A stretch of DNA of 64,000 nucleotides from Hydrogenophaga sp. (lineage in GTDB: Bacteria > Pseudomonadota > Gammaproteobacteria > Burkholderiales > Burkholderiaceae_C): positions 30,798 to 94,797 of the forward strand of contig JAURYH010000031.1 in the NCBI GenBank assembly GCA_030653975.1, written 5' to 3'. The stretch's first letter is position 1. The number at the start of each line of letters is the position of its first letter. Below are positions 7,245 through 16,570 of the stretch, one piece after another. The notes under the pieces were generated by a model. The model searched no databases. It was not told the origin of the DNA and was given only the letters and a program-made list of their open reading frames with translations. A program made the position numbers and the translations under genes.

Positions 7245-8404
7245 ACGATTCGGCGCAGGGCCGCCCCAAGCCGGATCAGCCCCCTCGGGGGGCAGCGACC
7301 CGCGCAGCGGTGGAGCATGGGGGTCCTTCGACACGCCGCGCGTCCTGGCTGGTGGTGGGCATGCTGCTCGCCGCGCTGGGCCTGGCCGCGCTGGGCGTGT
7401 GTGTGGGCAGCGCGGGGTTTGAAAACCTGATCGGTCCGCTGCTGAACCCTCAGGTTGATCCGTCGGCCACTGCGATGGCGCAGCAGATCGTGTGGGAGAT
7501 CCGCTTGCCGCGCACGCTGGGGGCCTGGGGGGCGGGTGCCTTGCTGGGCCTGGCCGGTGCGGTGGCGCAGGGCCTGTTCCGCAACCCGCTGGCCGATCCG
7601 TTTCTGCTTGGCAGCGCCTCGGGCGCCTCGCTCGGCGTGGCGCTGGCGCTGGCCGCCATGGGCGGCGGCGCCGGCATGCTGGGCGCCAGCATGATGGACA
7701 GCGGCGTGGCGGTGAGCGTGTTCTCCAGCAGCGTCTGGGTGCGGCTGGGACTGACCGGCGCGGCGTTCTGTGGCGCGGTTCTCGCGGTACTGCTCACGCT
7801 GGCGCTCTCGCGTGGTGTGCAGCACACGCTGCGCCTGCTGCTGGCGGGCGTGGTGGTCGGCGTGGTGCTCGGTGCCATGACGCACCTGGTGCTGCTGTTT
7901 TCGCCCGAATCGCTGCAGGCCATGCAGGCCTTCATGCTCGGCTCCACCAGCTTCGTGGGCTGGACCGCCTGCGTGCTGATGGTGGCCGTGTGGGCCGTGT
8001 GTGCGTTGTCCGCCTGGTTGTTCGCGCGCGTGCTCGATGGCCTGAGCCTGGGCGACGCGACCGCGCGCAGCCTGGGCCTGCCGCTGGGCCCCATGCGCGC
8101 CGCGCTGGTGGCGGTGCTGGCGCTGGCCACCGGCACCGCGGTGGCGCAGACCGGGCTGATCGCTTTTGTGGGGCTGGCCGCGCCGCACCTGGTGCGTTCC
8201 ATGGTCAAGACCACCAGCGCCCGCCTCATGTTGCTGGCCAGTTGCATGGGCGGAGTGTTGCTGATGGCGGCCGACACCCTGGCGCGCTGGCTGATCGCGC
8301 CGCAGGAGCTGCCGGTGGGCGTGCTCACCGCCGTGCTCGGCGGCGGTTACCTGCTGTGGCTGATGCAGCGCAACACGCGCGTGTCGCGGGGGGCAGGGCT
8401 GTGA
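7241..8404 (+). CDS. btuC: vitamin B12 ABC transporter permease BtuC
   Basis: 387 residues from GTG 7241, which overlaps the btuF stop. This is a FecCD-type permease. The first membrane helix starts near residue 34 (WLVVGMLLAALGLAALGV) and is followed by IRLPRTLGAWGAGALLGLAGAVAQGLFRNPLADP, the characteristic motif of the family, then many further hydrophobic helices and the coupling region LGLPLGPMRA. Residues about 6-29 (GRPKPDQPPRGAATRAAVEHG and on) are encoded by a copy of the intergenic repeat and have no counterpart in usual BtuC, so the gene either gained this N-terminal tail or starts further in. Forms BtuC2D2 in the inner membrane. Confidence 0.93.
   Translation: MNDSAQGRPKPDQPPRGAATRAAVEHGGPSTRRASWLVVGMLLAALGLAALGVCVGSAGFENLIGPLLNPQVDPSATAMAQQIVWEIRLPRTLGAWGAGALLGLAGAVAQGLFRNPLADPFLLGSASGASLGVALALAAMGGGAGMLGASMMDSGVAVSVFSSSVWVRLGLTGAAFCGAVLAVLLTLALSRGVQHTLRLLLAGVVVGVVLGAMTHLVLLFSPESLQAMQAFMLGSTSFVGWTACVLMVAVWAVCALSAWLFARVLDGLSLGDATARSLGLPLGPMRAALVAVLALATGTAVAQTGLIAFVGLAAPHLVRSMVKTTSARLMLLASCMGGVLLMAADTLARWLIAPQELPVGVLTAVLGGGYLLWLMQRNTRVSRGAGL
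7257..7326 (-). repeat. GC-rich repeat, type II copy 1, inside the 5' end of btuC
   Basis: Reverse orientation. On the minus strand it reads CCCCCATGCTCCACCGCTGC, then GGTCGCTGCCCCCCGAGGGG, then a block ending TTGGGGCGGCCCT. The same three blocks occur in forward orientation at 39006-39088. It lies entirely inside the open frame of btuC. Confidence 0.65.
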
Positions 8405-9216
8405 ACGCGCCCATGAAAGCACCGGCCATGGCCATTGAGGCGCAGGAGCTGAGTGCGCGGCTGGGCGACACCGAGATCCTGCACGGCATCAACCTGGCGC
8501 TGCCGCGTGCGCGCTGGACCAGCATCGTCGGCCCCAATGGAGCGGGCAAGTCCACCCTGCTCAAGGCGCTGGCCGGACTGTTGCCGCACAGCGGTGGCGT
8601 GTTGTTGCTGGGCCGGCCGCTTGAAGGCTGGCCGAACCGTACCCGCGCGCAGCAACTGGCCTGGCTGGGTCAGAACGAATCCAGTAGCGACGACCTCACC
8701 GTGTGGGACGTGGCCATGCTCGGGCGCCTGCCGCACCAGGCCTGGCTCAGCCCGCCCAGCGCCGCCGACCACGCCGCCGTGGAGCGCGCGCTGCGTGCCA
8801 CCCAGGCCTGGGAGTGGCGCGCCCGCTCGCTCGGCCAGCTCTCGGGCGGCGAGCGCCAGCGCGTGCTGCTGGCCCGCGCGCTGGCCGTCGAGGCACAGGT
8901 GCTGCTGATGGACGAACCGCTGGCCAACCTGGACCCGCCGCACCAGGCCGACTGGCTCGACCTCGTGCAGGCGCTGGTGCGTGAAGGCAAGACCGTGGTG
9001 AGCGTGTTGCACGAGATTGCCATGGCCCTGCACGCCGACGAGCTGGTGGTGATGGCCCAGGGCCGCATCACCCACCAGGGCCGTTGCGCCGAGCCGGCGA
9101 CGCACCGCGCGCTGGAAGCCGTGTTCGACCACCGCATCGAAGTCCACGCACTGCAAGGGCAGTGGGTGGCGCTGCCGCGCATCACGCCTCTACAGAAGCC
9201 GAACCATGCAGATTGA
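8401..9216 (+). CDS. btuD: vitamin B12 ABC transporter ATP-binding protein BtuD
   Basis: 271 residues from GTG 8401, overlapping the btuC stop; ATG 8413 is an alternative start. All ABC motifs are present in order: Walker A GPNGAGKST (near residue 44), Q-loop LGQNESS, signature LSGGE, Walker B VLLMDEPLANLDP and H-loop SVLHEIA. The protein is of the FepC/BtuD group. It powers corrinoid import through BtuC and sits on the cytoplasmic face. The 3' end overlaps cobO by 11 bases in another frame. Confidence 0.94.
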   Translation: MNAPMKAPAMAIEAQELSARLGDTEILHGINLALPRARWTSIVGPNGAGKSTLLKALAGLLPHSGGVLLLGRPLEGWPNRTRAQQLAWLGQNESSSDDLTVWDVAMLGRLPHQAWLSPPSAADHAAVERALRATQAWEWRARSLGQLSGGERQRVLLARALAVEAQVLLMDEPLANLDPPHQADWLDLVQALVREGKTVVSVLHEIAMALHADELVVMAQGRITHQGRCAEPATHRALEAVFDHRIEVHALQGQWVALPRITPLQKPNHAD

Positions 9217-9775
9217 AACCCCGCCGAGCGAGAAACCCTACGACAAAGCCGAGGGCGAACGCCGCGGCCTTGTGATCGTCAACACCGGCGACGGCAAAGG
9301 CAAGAGCACGGCCGCTTTCGGGCTGGCGCTGCGCGCCCACGGCCGCGGCAAGGCCGTGAAGATCTACCAGTTCATGAAGGTGCCGTCGGCGCGCTTCGGT
9401 GAACACCGCATGTTCGAACAGATCGGTATCCCGATCGAAGGGCTGGGCGACGGCTTCAGCTGGAAGAGCCAGGATCTCGAACACTCCGCCCAACTGGCGC
9501 GCGACGGCTGGGAGAAGGCACGCGCTACCATCCTCGCCGGTGACCACTTTCTCGTCGTGCTCGACGAGATCACCTACCCGCTGATCTACGGCTGGTTGTC
9601 GCTGGACGGCGTGTTGCAGACCTTGCGCGAGCGGCCTTCGCACGTGCATGTCTGCCTGACCGGCCGCCGCTGCCCGCCCGAGATCACCGGGTTGGCCGAC
9701 ACCGTGACCGAAATGACCAAGATCAAGCACGCGTTCAACGCCGGCATTCCGGCGCAGCGCGGCATTGAAGACTGA
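9206..9775 (+). CDS. cobO: corrinoid adenosyltransferase (CobA/CobO type)
   Basis: 189 residues. It transfers adenosyl from ATP to cob(I)alamin, cobinamide or cobyrinate diamide. The P-loop variant [14 protein letters not shown] near residues 29-42 and the segments [18 protein letters not shown] and [14 protein letters not shown] are diagnostic of the CobO/BtuR family, as is the C-terminal [22 protein letters not shown]. It starts inside the end of btuD. Seventeen bases separate it from bioB. Confidence 0.95.
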   Translation: MQIETPPSEKPYDKAEGERRGLVIVNTGDGKGKSTAAFGLALRAHGRGKAVKIYQFMKVPSARFGEHRMFEQIGIPIEGLGDGFSWKSQDLEHSAQLARDGWEKARATILAGDHFLVVLDEITYPLIYGWLSLDGVLQTLRERPSHVHVCLTGRRCPPEITGLADTVTEMTKIKHAFNAGIPAQRGIED

Positions 9776-9792
9776 CCCTGTGGAGACACCCG

Positions 9793-10803
9793 ATGAACAC
9801 GATTGTTGAAGCCCCTGTGACCCTGCACCGACCGGTCAAGACCACCCCGGCGAAGACCGAACGCTGGAGCGTGGCCGAGGTGCAGGCCCTGCTGGACCTG
9901 CCTTTCCCTGAGCTGATGCACCGCGCGCAGACCGTGCACCGCGAGCACCACGACCCGACCGAGATGGAGCTGGCGACCTTGCTGTCGATCAAGACCGGCG
10001 GCTGCCCGGAAGACTGCGGCTACTGCCCGCAGTCGGTGCACCATGAGACCGGCGTGCCTGCCACCAAGATGATGACGCCCGAGGAAGTGCGCGAGGCCGT
10101 GCTCGGTGCCAAAGCGGCCGGCGCCTCGCGCTTCTGCATGGGCGCCGCCTGGCGCGCGCCCAATGACCGCGACCTGGAGAAGGTGGAAGAGCTGGTGCGC
10201 GTGGTCAAGGACGAGGGCCTGGAGGCCTGCTGCACCCTGGGCATGTTGTCCGGCCCGCAGGCCAAGCGCCTGAGCGACGCGGGGCTGGACTACTACAACC
10301 ACAACCTGGACACCGCACCCGAGCTGTACGGCGACATCATCACCACCCGCGACTACCAGGACCGGCTCGACACCCTGGGCCATGTGCGCGAGGCCGGCAT
10401 CCATGTCTGCAGCGGCGGCATCGTGGGCATGGGCGAGTCGCGCGCCGGGCGCGCCGGACTGATCGCGCAACTGGCCAACCTGGCGCCGTACCCCGAATCG
10501 GTGCCGATCAACCACCTGGTCAAGGTGCCCGGCACGCCGCTGGCCGATGAGCCCGACCTCGACCCGCTGGAGTTCGTGCGCACGGTGGCGGTGGCCCGCA
10601 TCACCATGCCCATGGCCAAGGTCCGCCTGTCGGCGGGTCGCCGGCAGATGGACGATTCGACCCAGGTGCTGTGCTTCCTGGCGGGCGCCAACTCCATCTT
10701 CTATGGCGACAAGCTGCTGGTGACCGGCAACCCCGACATCGAGGCCGACCGCGCGCTGCTCCAGCGCGTGGGCCTGAAAACCCGCCACGTGTTCGGTGGG
10801 TGA
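9793..10803 (+). CDS. bioB: biotin synthase
   Basis: 336 residues. This radical-SAM enzyme inserts sulfur into dethiobiotin. The SAM-cluster motif C-x3-C-x2-C (CPEDCGYC, Cys71/75/78) is present, followed by [31 protein letters not shown] and the Arg of [11 protein letters not shown] near the auxiliary-cluster site. Length is close to the usual 320-346. It heads the biotin block lodged between cobO and cbiB. No BirA operator-like palindrome is evident in the short gap upstream. Confidence 0.96.
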   Translation: MNTIVEAPVTLHRPVKTTPAKTERWSVAEVQALLDLPFPELMHRAQTVHREHHDPTEMELATLLSIKTGGCPEDCGYCPQSVHHETGVPATKMMTPEEVREAVLGAKAAGASRFCMGAAWRAPNDRDLEKVEELVRVVKDEGLEACCTLGMLSGPQAKRLSDAGLDYYNHNLDTAPELYGDIITTRDYQDRLDTLGHVREAGIHVCSGGIVGMGESRAGRAGLIAQLANLAPYPESVPINHLVKVPGTPLADEPDLDPLEFVRTVAVARITMPMAKVRLSAGRRQMDDSTQVLCFLAGANSIFYGDKLLVTGNPDIEADRALLQRVGLKTRHVFGG

Positions 10804-10860
10804 AGACACCCCCAGCGCCTCGCTGATGGCTGAGGCGCCCTCATTCCAAGGAGACAACCC

Positions 10861-11277
10861 ATGTTCCGCACCCTGCTGAAATCCAAGATCCACCGCGCCA
10901 CCGTCACCCACTGCGAGCTGCACTACGAAGGCTCCTGCGGCATCGACGAAGACCTGCTGGAGGCGAGCAACATCCGCCCCAACGAGCAGGTGCACATCTG
11001 GAACGTCAACAACGGCGAACGTTTCATCACCTACGCCATCAAGTCGCCGCGCGGCAGCGGCATCATTTCGCTCAACGGTTCGGCAGCCCGCCGCGCCAGC
11101 GTGGGCGACCTGGTGATCATCGCGGCCTTCGGCATGGTGCATGAAGACAAGCTCGACGAGGTCGTGCCCAAGCTGGTGTTTCCCGATGCCGCCAACCGCA
11201 TCGTCGAGACCCGCAGCGAGCCCGCCGGGCCGCAGGCCGGCGACCCGGTCATCCTGCCCCTGGGCGCCGAGCTTTGA
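10861..11277 (+). CDS. panD: aspartate 1-decarboxylase
   Basis: 138 residues. PanD makes beta-alanine for pantothenate and CoA. The self-cleavage site Gly24-Ser25 (in HYEGSCGID), which yields the pyruvoyl group, is intact. Lys9 in LLKSKIHRA and the segment [11 protein letters not shown], including the conserved Arg, are also present. The C-terminus runs about 10-15 residues beyond the usual 126. A strong ribosome-binding site (AAGGAGA) precedes it. Its place between bioB and bioA is unusual and mixes two cofactor pathways. Confidence 0.95.
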   Translation: MFRTLLKSKIHRATVTHCELHYEGSCGIDEDLLEASNIRPNEQVHIWNVNNGERFITYAIKSPRGSGIISLNGSAARRASVGDLVIIAAFGMVHEDKLDEVVPKLVFPDAANRIVETRSEPAGPQAGDPVILPLGAEL

Positions 11278-12656
11278 CGCCACCGGTGTCCGTCAACGAA
11301 GCCTGGCGCCAGCGCAGCCTGGCAGCCGTCTGGCACCCCTGCACCCAGATGAAGCTGCACGCGCCCGACGGTGCGGCGCTGCCATTGATCCCGGTAGCGC
11401 GGGCCGAAGGTGTGTGGCTGCACGACCACGAAGGCCGGCGCTATCTGGACGCGATCAGCTCCTGGTGGGTCAACCTGTTCGGTCACAACCACCCCGCGAT
11501 CCGCGCCGCGCTGGTGGACCAACTGAACACGCTGGACCACGTGATGCTGGCCGGCTTCACCCACGCGCCGGTGGTTGAACTCTCGGAGCGCCTGGCCGCG
11601 CTCACCGGCCTGGGTCACGCCTTCTACGGCAGCGACGGCGCCAGCGCCACCGAGATCGCGCTGAAGATGAGCGCCCACCATTGGCGCAACGCGGGCCGGG
11701 CAGAGAAGTGCCGGTTTGTCGGCGTGGCCGGGGGTTACCACGGCGAGACCGTGGGCGCCCTGGCCGTGACCGACATTGCGCTGTTTCGCGAAGCCTACGC
11801 GCCGCTGGTGCGCCTGGCCGCCACCGTGCCCAGCCCCGACGCCCGTACCGCGGCGCCCGGCGAAACCCCGGCCGACGTGGCCGAGCGGGCCGCCGCCGCC
11901 CTGGGCGACTGGCTGGCCGAACACGCGCACGAGACGGCAGCCGTGATCATCGAGCCGCTGATCCAGTGCGCCGCCGGCATGGCCATGCACGACCCGCTGT
12001 ACCTGCGGCGCGCGCGCGAGCTCTGCGACCGCTACCACGTGCACCTGGTGCTGGACGAGATCGCGGTCGGCTTTGGCCGCACCGGCACCCTGTTCGCGCA
12101 CGAGCAGGCGGGCATCCGGCCCGATTTCCTGTGCCTCTCCAAAGGCCTGACCGGCGGCACGCTGCCGCTGTCGGTGGTGCTGACCACCGACGCGGTGTAC
12201 GCCGCCTTCTACGACGACGAGGTGGCGCGCGGCTTCCTGCATTCGCACAGCTACACGGGCAACCCGCTGGCCTGCCGCGCGGCGCTGGCCACGCTGGATC
12301 TGTTTGACCAGACCGACGCGCTGCGCCAGAACGTGGGCACCAGTGAGCGGCTGGCCGCGCAGTTCGCGCCGATCTCCAACCACCCGCGTGTGCGCCACGC
12401 ACGCCAGCGCGGCATGGTCTTCGCGTGGGACGTGGTCAGCAGCCTGCCCGACTTCGGCCGTCGCTACGCCCGCCACGCACTGGCGCAGGGCCTGCTGCTG
12501 CGGCCCATCGGCCACACGCTGTACGCCATGCCACCTTATGTGATCGACGAGGCCGAGGGCGAGCTGCTGGCCCTGGGCGCGCTGGCCGCTCTGCAGGCCA
12601 CGCTGGCCGAGGAAACGGAGCCTGTGCCGGTGGCGGGAGACCGCGATGGCGTTTGA
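11274..12656 (+). CDS. bioA: adenosylmethionine-8-amino-7-oxononanoate aminotransferase
   Basis: 460 residues if read from TTG 11274 (sharing TTGA with the panD stop); GTG 11286 is an alternative start. A PLP class III aminotransferase that makes DAPA, using SAM as amino donor. BioA marks: VWHPCTQMK near the N-terminus, [13 protein letters not shown], the cofactor segment [15 protein letters not shown], the Asp of [17 protein letters not shown] and the Schiff-base Lys in [11 protein letters not shown]. It is slightly longer than the E. coli enzyme (429). The 3' end overlaps bioD by 11 bases. Confidence 0.95.
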   Translation: MTPPVSVNEAWRQRSLAAVWHPCTQMKLHAPDGAALPLIPVARAEGVWLHDHEGRRYLDAISSWWVNLFGHNHPAIRAALVDQLNTLDHVMLAGFTHAPVVELSERLAALTGLGHAFYGSDGASATEIALKMSAHHWRNAGRAEKCRFVGVAGGYHGETVGALAVTDIALFREAYAPLVRLAATVPSPDARTAAPGETPADVAERAAAALGDWLAEHAHETAAVIIEPLIQCAAGMAMHDPLYLRRARELCDRYHVHLVLDEIAVGFGRTGTLFAHEQAGIRPDFLCLSKGLTGGTLPLSVVLTTDAVYAAFYDDEVARGFLHSHSYTGNPLACRAALATLDLFDQTDALRQNVGTSERLAAQFAPISNHPRVRHARQRGMVFAWDVVSSLPDFGRRYARHALAQGLLLRPIGHTLYAMPPYVIDEAEGELLALGALAALQATLAEETEPVPVAGDRDGV

Positions 12657-13326
12657 CGGCTGTTTCGTCACCGGCACCGACACCGGTGTGGGCAAGACGC
12701 TGGTGAGCGCCGCGCTGCTGCACACGCTGGCGCGCCGGCACCGCCGCGTGGTCGGCATGAAGCCGGTGGCGGCGGGTCTGGTGGCGCAGGGTAGGGAATG
12801 GGTCAGCGAAGACGTGCTCGCCCTGCGCGCCGCCTCCACCGTGGCCGTGCCCGTCGCGCTCGACAACCCGGTGGCCCTGCCCGATGCCCTGGCGCCGCAC
12901 CTCGCGGCGGCGCGCGCGGGCCGGGCCGTGACGGTGGCGGAGCTGTTCGCCGCGCATGCCGCGCTGCGCGATCTGGCCGACGTGGTGGTGGTCGAAGGCG
13001 CGGGCGGCTGGCGCGTGCCGCTCAACGACAGCGAGACCCTGGCTGACTTGGCGGTGGCACTGGCCCGGCCTGTCGTGCTGGTGGTCGGCCTGCGGCTGGG
13101 TTGCCTGAACCACGCACTGCTGAGCGCCGAGGCCATCCGCGCCGATGGCCTGCAACTGGCCGGCTGGGTGGCCAATGCGATCGACCCCGGCATGGCCTGC
13201 CGCGAAGAAAACATGGACACGCTGCGCCACTGGCTGCCAGCGCCGCTGCTGGGCGTCGTGCCCTGGCACCCCCAAACCCCCGACGCACGCCAGATCGTGC
13301 TGGACCTGCCCGACACCTGGCGATGA
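12646..13326 (+). CDS. bioD: dethiobiotin synthetase
   Basis: 226 residues. ATP-dependent ring closure of DAPA to dethiobiotin. The P-loop [16 protein letters not shown] (residues 6-21) is the canonical BioD motif. Lys of GMKPVAAGL and the segment [14 protein letters not shown], matching the family's VEGAGG motif, are also present. It overlaps bioA, and bioF follows after 10 bases. Confidence 0.95.
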   Translation: MAFDGCFVTGTDTGVGKTLVSAALLHTLARRHRRVVGMKPVAAGLVAQGREWVSEDVLALRAASTVAVPVALDNPVALPDALAPHLAAARAGRAVTVAELFAAHAALRDLADVVVVEGAGGWRVPLNDSETLADLAVALARPVVLVVGLRLGCLNHALLSAEAIRADGLQLAGWVANAIDPGMACREENMDTLRHWLPAPLLGVVPWHPQTPDARQIVLDLPDTWR

Positions 13327-13336
13327 AGGATCTGCG

Positions 13337-14602
13337 ATGAGCTGGCTGAACGAATTCGATGACCGCCTGGCCGCGCTGGACGCGCAGTCGCTGCGCCGCG
13401 TGCGCCGCGCCGTGGCGCCCGAGCAGGGCGCCCGGCTCAACGTGGACGGCGTGTCCCTGCTGGCCTTCTGCAGCAACGACTACCTGGGCCTCGCGCAAGA
13501 CCCGTTGCTGCGCCAGGCGGTGCACGCCGCAGTGGACCGCTACGGCGTGGGCTCCGGGGCCTCGCCCATGGTCAGCGGCCACAGTGTGGCCAACGCGGCG
13601 CTGGAGCACGAGCTGGCTGAGGCCGTGGGCCTGCCGCGCGCGCTGTATTTCTACGCCGGCTACGCCACCAACGCGAGCACCGTGCCCGCGCTGGTGGGCG
13701 TGGGCGATGCGCTGTTTTCCGACGCGCTGAACCACGCCTGCCTGATCGACGGCGCGCGCCTGTCCAAGGCCACAGTGCACCGCTTCCCCCACGGCGATCT
13801 GGCCCGGCTCGACGCGCTGCTGGCCGCCAGCCCGGCGCGCCGCAAGCTGGTGATCAGCGACGCCGTGTTCAGCATGGACGGCGACGTGGCCGACATCACC
13901 GGCCTGCACGCGCTGTGCGAGCGGCACGATGCCTTGCTGCTGCTGGACGACGCGCACGGCTTCGGCGTGCTGGGGCCGCAGGGCCGTGGCGCGCTGGCCG
14001 CCGCCGGTCTCACCGGGCCGGGCGCTTCGCCGCGCGTGCTCTACATGGCCACGCTGGGCAAGGCCCTGGGCGTGGCGGGCGCTTTCGTGGCCGGGCCCGA
14101 GTCCCTGGTGGAGTGGCTGCTGCAGAAGACCCGCAGCTACACCTACGCCACCGCCGCGCCGGCCTTGCTGGCCGAGGCGGTGCGCGCCGGCCTGCGCTGC
14201 GTGCTCGGCGCCGACGGCGAGCGCCGCCGCCGGCACTTGACCGACTTGATTGCCCAACTGCGCGAAGGCCTCGCGCCCGGGGCCAACGCCGCGGTGGATG
14301 CCGCCGGCTGGACCCTGATGCCCTCGCACACCGCGATCCAGCCGCTGGTGATCGGCGACAACGCCGCCGCGCTGACCGTGATGGCCGCGCTGCGCGAGCA
14401 GGGCATCTGGGTGCCCGCGATCCGCCCGCCCACGGTGCCGGCGGGCACGGCGCGGCTGCGCATTGCCTTGTCGGCCGCGCACCAGGCCGAAGACGTGGAC
14501 GCCCTGCTGGGCGCGCTGCGGGCCGCTGCGGCCGTCTTGAGCGCGGGCCGCGCTGAAGAGTCGGGCCAGCGCCGCGTGGCCGTGGCGGCGTTGGAGGCTT
14601 GA
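13337..14602 (+). CDS. bioF: 8-amino-7-oxononanoate synthase
   Basis: 421 residues from ATG 13337. A PLP enzyme that condenses pimeloyl-ACP/CoA with alanine, the first step of biotin ring assembly. Family marks: [25 protein letters not shown], the Asp of [13 protein letters not shown] and the Schiff-base Lys in [20 protein letters not shown]-terminal extension of about 25 residues ([17 protein letters not shown]) exceeds the usual end. bioC and bioH are not in the window. Confidence 0.95.
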   Translation: MSWLNEFDDRLAALDAQSLRRVRRAVAPEQGARLNVDGVSLLAFCSNDYLGLAQDPLLRQAVHAAVDRYGVGSGASPMVSGHSVANAALEHELAEAVGLPRALYFYAGYATNASTVPALVGVGDALFSDALNHACLIDGARLSKATVHRFPHGDLARLDALLAASPARRKLVISDAVFSMDGDVADITGLHALCERHDALLLLDDAHGFGVLGPQGRGALAAAGLTGPGASPRVLYMATLGKALGVAGAFVAGPESLVEWLLQKTRSYTYATAAPALLAEAVRAGLRCVLGADGERRRRHLTDLIAQLREGLAPGANAAVDAAGWTLMPSHTAIQPLVIGDNAAALTVMAALREQGIWVPAIRPPTVPAGTARLRIALSAAHQAEDVDALLGALRAAAAVLSAGRAEESGQRRVAVAALEA

Positions 14603-14606
14603 GCCC

Positions 14607-15584
14607 GTGGCCGAACTGGCAGCGCTGCCGCCCTGGACCGTGATGGCCCTTGCCATCGGGGTGGCGCTGTTCATCGACCGCTGCTGGGGCGAGCCGCCAC
14701 CCCGCTGGCACCCGGTGGTGTGGATGGGCCACTACCTCGGGGCGCTGGGTCGGCGCATCGCGCCGGTGATGGGCGGGCCGGCGGCCGGTGCGGCGCGGCC
14801 GTTCGTGGCGGGCGCGCTGGCCTGGGCCTTCGGGGCGCTGCTGGTGGTGGTGATCGCTTTCGCGGCGACCCGGGTCGTGAGCGGTTGGCCGGGCTGGCTG
14901 CAGGCGCTGGCGCTGGGGGTGTTGCTCAAGCCGCTGCTGGCCTGGCGCATGCTGCGCGACGAGGTGCGCGCGGTGGAGCGGGCGCTGGGCGGGTCCACCG
15001 AGGCGGGGCGCGCGCGCCTGGCCTGGCTGGTCAGCCGCGACGTGGCGCCGCTCTGCGAGCGCGAGGTGCGCGAAAGCGCCATCGAGACCCTGGCGGAAAA
15101 CCTCAACGACTCGGTCGTGGCACCGCTGTTCTGGTTCGCCGTGGCCGGCCTGCCCGGTGCGGCGCTCTACCGCTTCGCCAACACGGCCGACGCCATGTGG
15201 GGCTACCGTGGCGAGCGCCAGGGCCGCGACTGGAGCTGGGCCGGCAAGTGGGCCGCCCGCGCCGACGATGTGTTGTCCTGGCTGCCCGCGCGCATCACGG
15301 CCGCATTGCTGGGTCTGCTGGGCGCCGCGGGCAGGCTGCGGCAGTTGCCGGTGCAGGCGGGCCTGACGCCCTCACCCAACAGCGGCTGGCCCATGGCCGC
15401 CATGGCGCTGGCGCTGGACGTGCGCCTGGGCAAGCCCGGCGTCTACACCCTGCATCCCCACGGGCGTGGCGCGCTGCCGGCCGACACCGACCAGGCCTTG
15501 CGGCTGGCGGGCCGTGTGGTGTTCACTTGCGCCCTGTTGGCCGCGGCGTGGGCTGCGGCGGGTTTCTGGAGCCTGTTCCGATGA
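14607..15584 (+). CDS. cbiB: adenosylcobinamide-phosphate synthase (CobD/CbiB)
   Basis: 325 residues from GTG 14607, four bases after the bioF stop. An inner-membrane enzyme that attaches (R)-1-amino-2-propanol phosphate to adenosylcobyric acid. It has the typical FIDRCWGEPPPRWHPVVWMGHYL N-terminal signature, split by hydrophobic helices, then ESAIETLAENLNDSVVAPLFWF, the strongest CbiB motif, and NTADAMWGYRGER. It overlaps cobC by 4 bases. The aerobic-pathway name is cobD. Confidence 0.95.
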   Translation: MAELAALPPWTVMALAIGVALFIDRCWGEPPPRWHPVVWMGHYLGALGRRIAPVMGGPAAGAARPFVAGALAWAFGALLVVVIAFAATRVVSGWPGWLQALALGVLLKPLLAWRMLRDEVRAVERALGGSTEAGRARLAWLVSRDVAPLCEREVRESAIETLAENLNDSVVAPLFWFAVAGLPGAALYRFANTADAMWGYRGERQGRDWSWAGKWAARADDVLSWLPARITAALLGLLGAAGRLRQLPVQAGLTPSPNSGWPMAAMALALDVRLGKPGVYTLHPHGRGALPADTDQALRLAGRVVFTCALLAAAWAAAGFWSLFR

Positions 15585-16570
15585 CACATCCACACGGTGG
15601 CCCCGACGCGATGGGCGTGCCCCGCTGGGACTTTTCCACCAACGCCAACGCCTGCGGGCCGAGCCCCATGGCGCTGGCCGCGGTGCGGCAGGCCGACGCG
15701 GCGCATTACCCCGACCCGCAGCACACGGCGCTGCGCGAGGCGCTGGCCGGGTTCCACGGCGTCGCGGTCGAACGCATCGTGATCGCGGCGAGCGCCAGCG
15801 AGTTCATCGGGCGCATCAGTGCCAGCGTGGCCCGCGCGGGCGGGCAGCGCGCCTGGTGGCCCACGCCCGCTTACGGCGACTACGCACACGCCGCGCAGGC
15901 CTGGGGCCTGCAGCGGGCGAACGAGCCCGCGCAGGCCGACCTGCTCTGGCTGTGCGAACCATCGAGCCCGCTGGGCAGCGCCGAAGCCATGGCGAGCGCC
16001 GTGGCGCAGCGGGGCGGTGTGGTCGTGATCGACCGCGCCTACGAGCCGCTGCGCCTGTCCGGCCGCTGCAGCCTGGCCGCCGACGCGCTGGACCGCACCT
16101 GGCAGCTCTGGACCCCCAACAAGGCGCTCGGCCTCACAGGGGTGCGCGGCGCCTACGCCATCGCGCCGGTGCAGCGCCAGGAACTGACGCGCGTGCTGGA
16201 GCGGCTGGCGCCGTCCTGGCCGCTGGGCGCGCATGGCGTGGCGATGCTGCGGGCCTGGGTGCGGGCCGATACACAGCAGTGGCTGACCGAGAGCCTGGAG
16301 AGCCTGCGCGACTGGAAAGCGCAGCAGCAGGCCCTGTTGGCCGGGCTGGGCTGGACCTGCCTGCCCAGCGAGGCCAACTATTTCTGTGCCCGCGCACCGG
16401 CGGCGCTGGACACGCCGGCCCTGCGCGCGCAAGGCATCAAGCTGCGTGACACCACTTCGCTCGGTCTGCCCGACCACTGGCGCCTGGGTGTGTTGCCGCC
16501 CGCCGCGCAGGCCGCCCTGCGCCATGCCTTGCAGAGCACCCCGCTGCGCTGCGTGGAGGTATCCGCGTGA
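15581..16570 (+). CDS. cobC: CobC-type L-threonine-O-3-phosphate decarboxylase family protein
   Basis: 329 residues. A fold-type-I PLP enzyme that supplies the aminopropanol (phosphate) linker for CbiB. It has the HisC/CobC-like start WDFSTNANACGPSP, the Asp region VVVIDRAYEPLRL and the Schiff-base Lys in WTPNKALGLTGVRGAYA. The C-terminus carries the substrate-binding Arg region KLRDTTSLGLPDHWRLGV. It overlaps cbiB and cobQ by 4 bases each. It is somewhat shorter than CobD of Salmonella (364). In other naming schemes CobC is this protein, not the phosphatase. Confidence 0.9.
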   Translation: MTHPHGGPDAMGVPRWDFSTNANACGPSPMALAAVRQADAAHYPDPQHTALREALAGFHGVAVERIVIAASASEFIGRISASVARAGGQRAWWPTPAYGDYAHAAQAWGLQRANEPAQADLLWLCEPSSPLGSAEAMASAVAQRGGVVVIDRAYEPLRLSGRCSLAADALDRTWQLWTPNKALGLTGVRGAYAIAPVQRQELTRVLERLAPSWPLGAHGVAMLRAWVRADTQQWLTESLESLRDWKAQQQALLAGLGWTCLPSEANYFCARAPAALDTPALRAQGIKLRDTTSLGLPDHWRLGVLPPAAQAALRHALQSTPLRCVEVSA

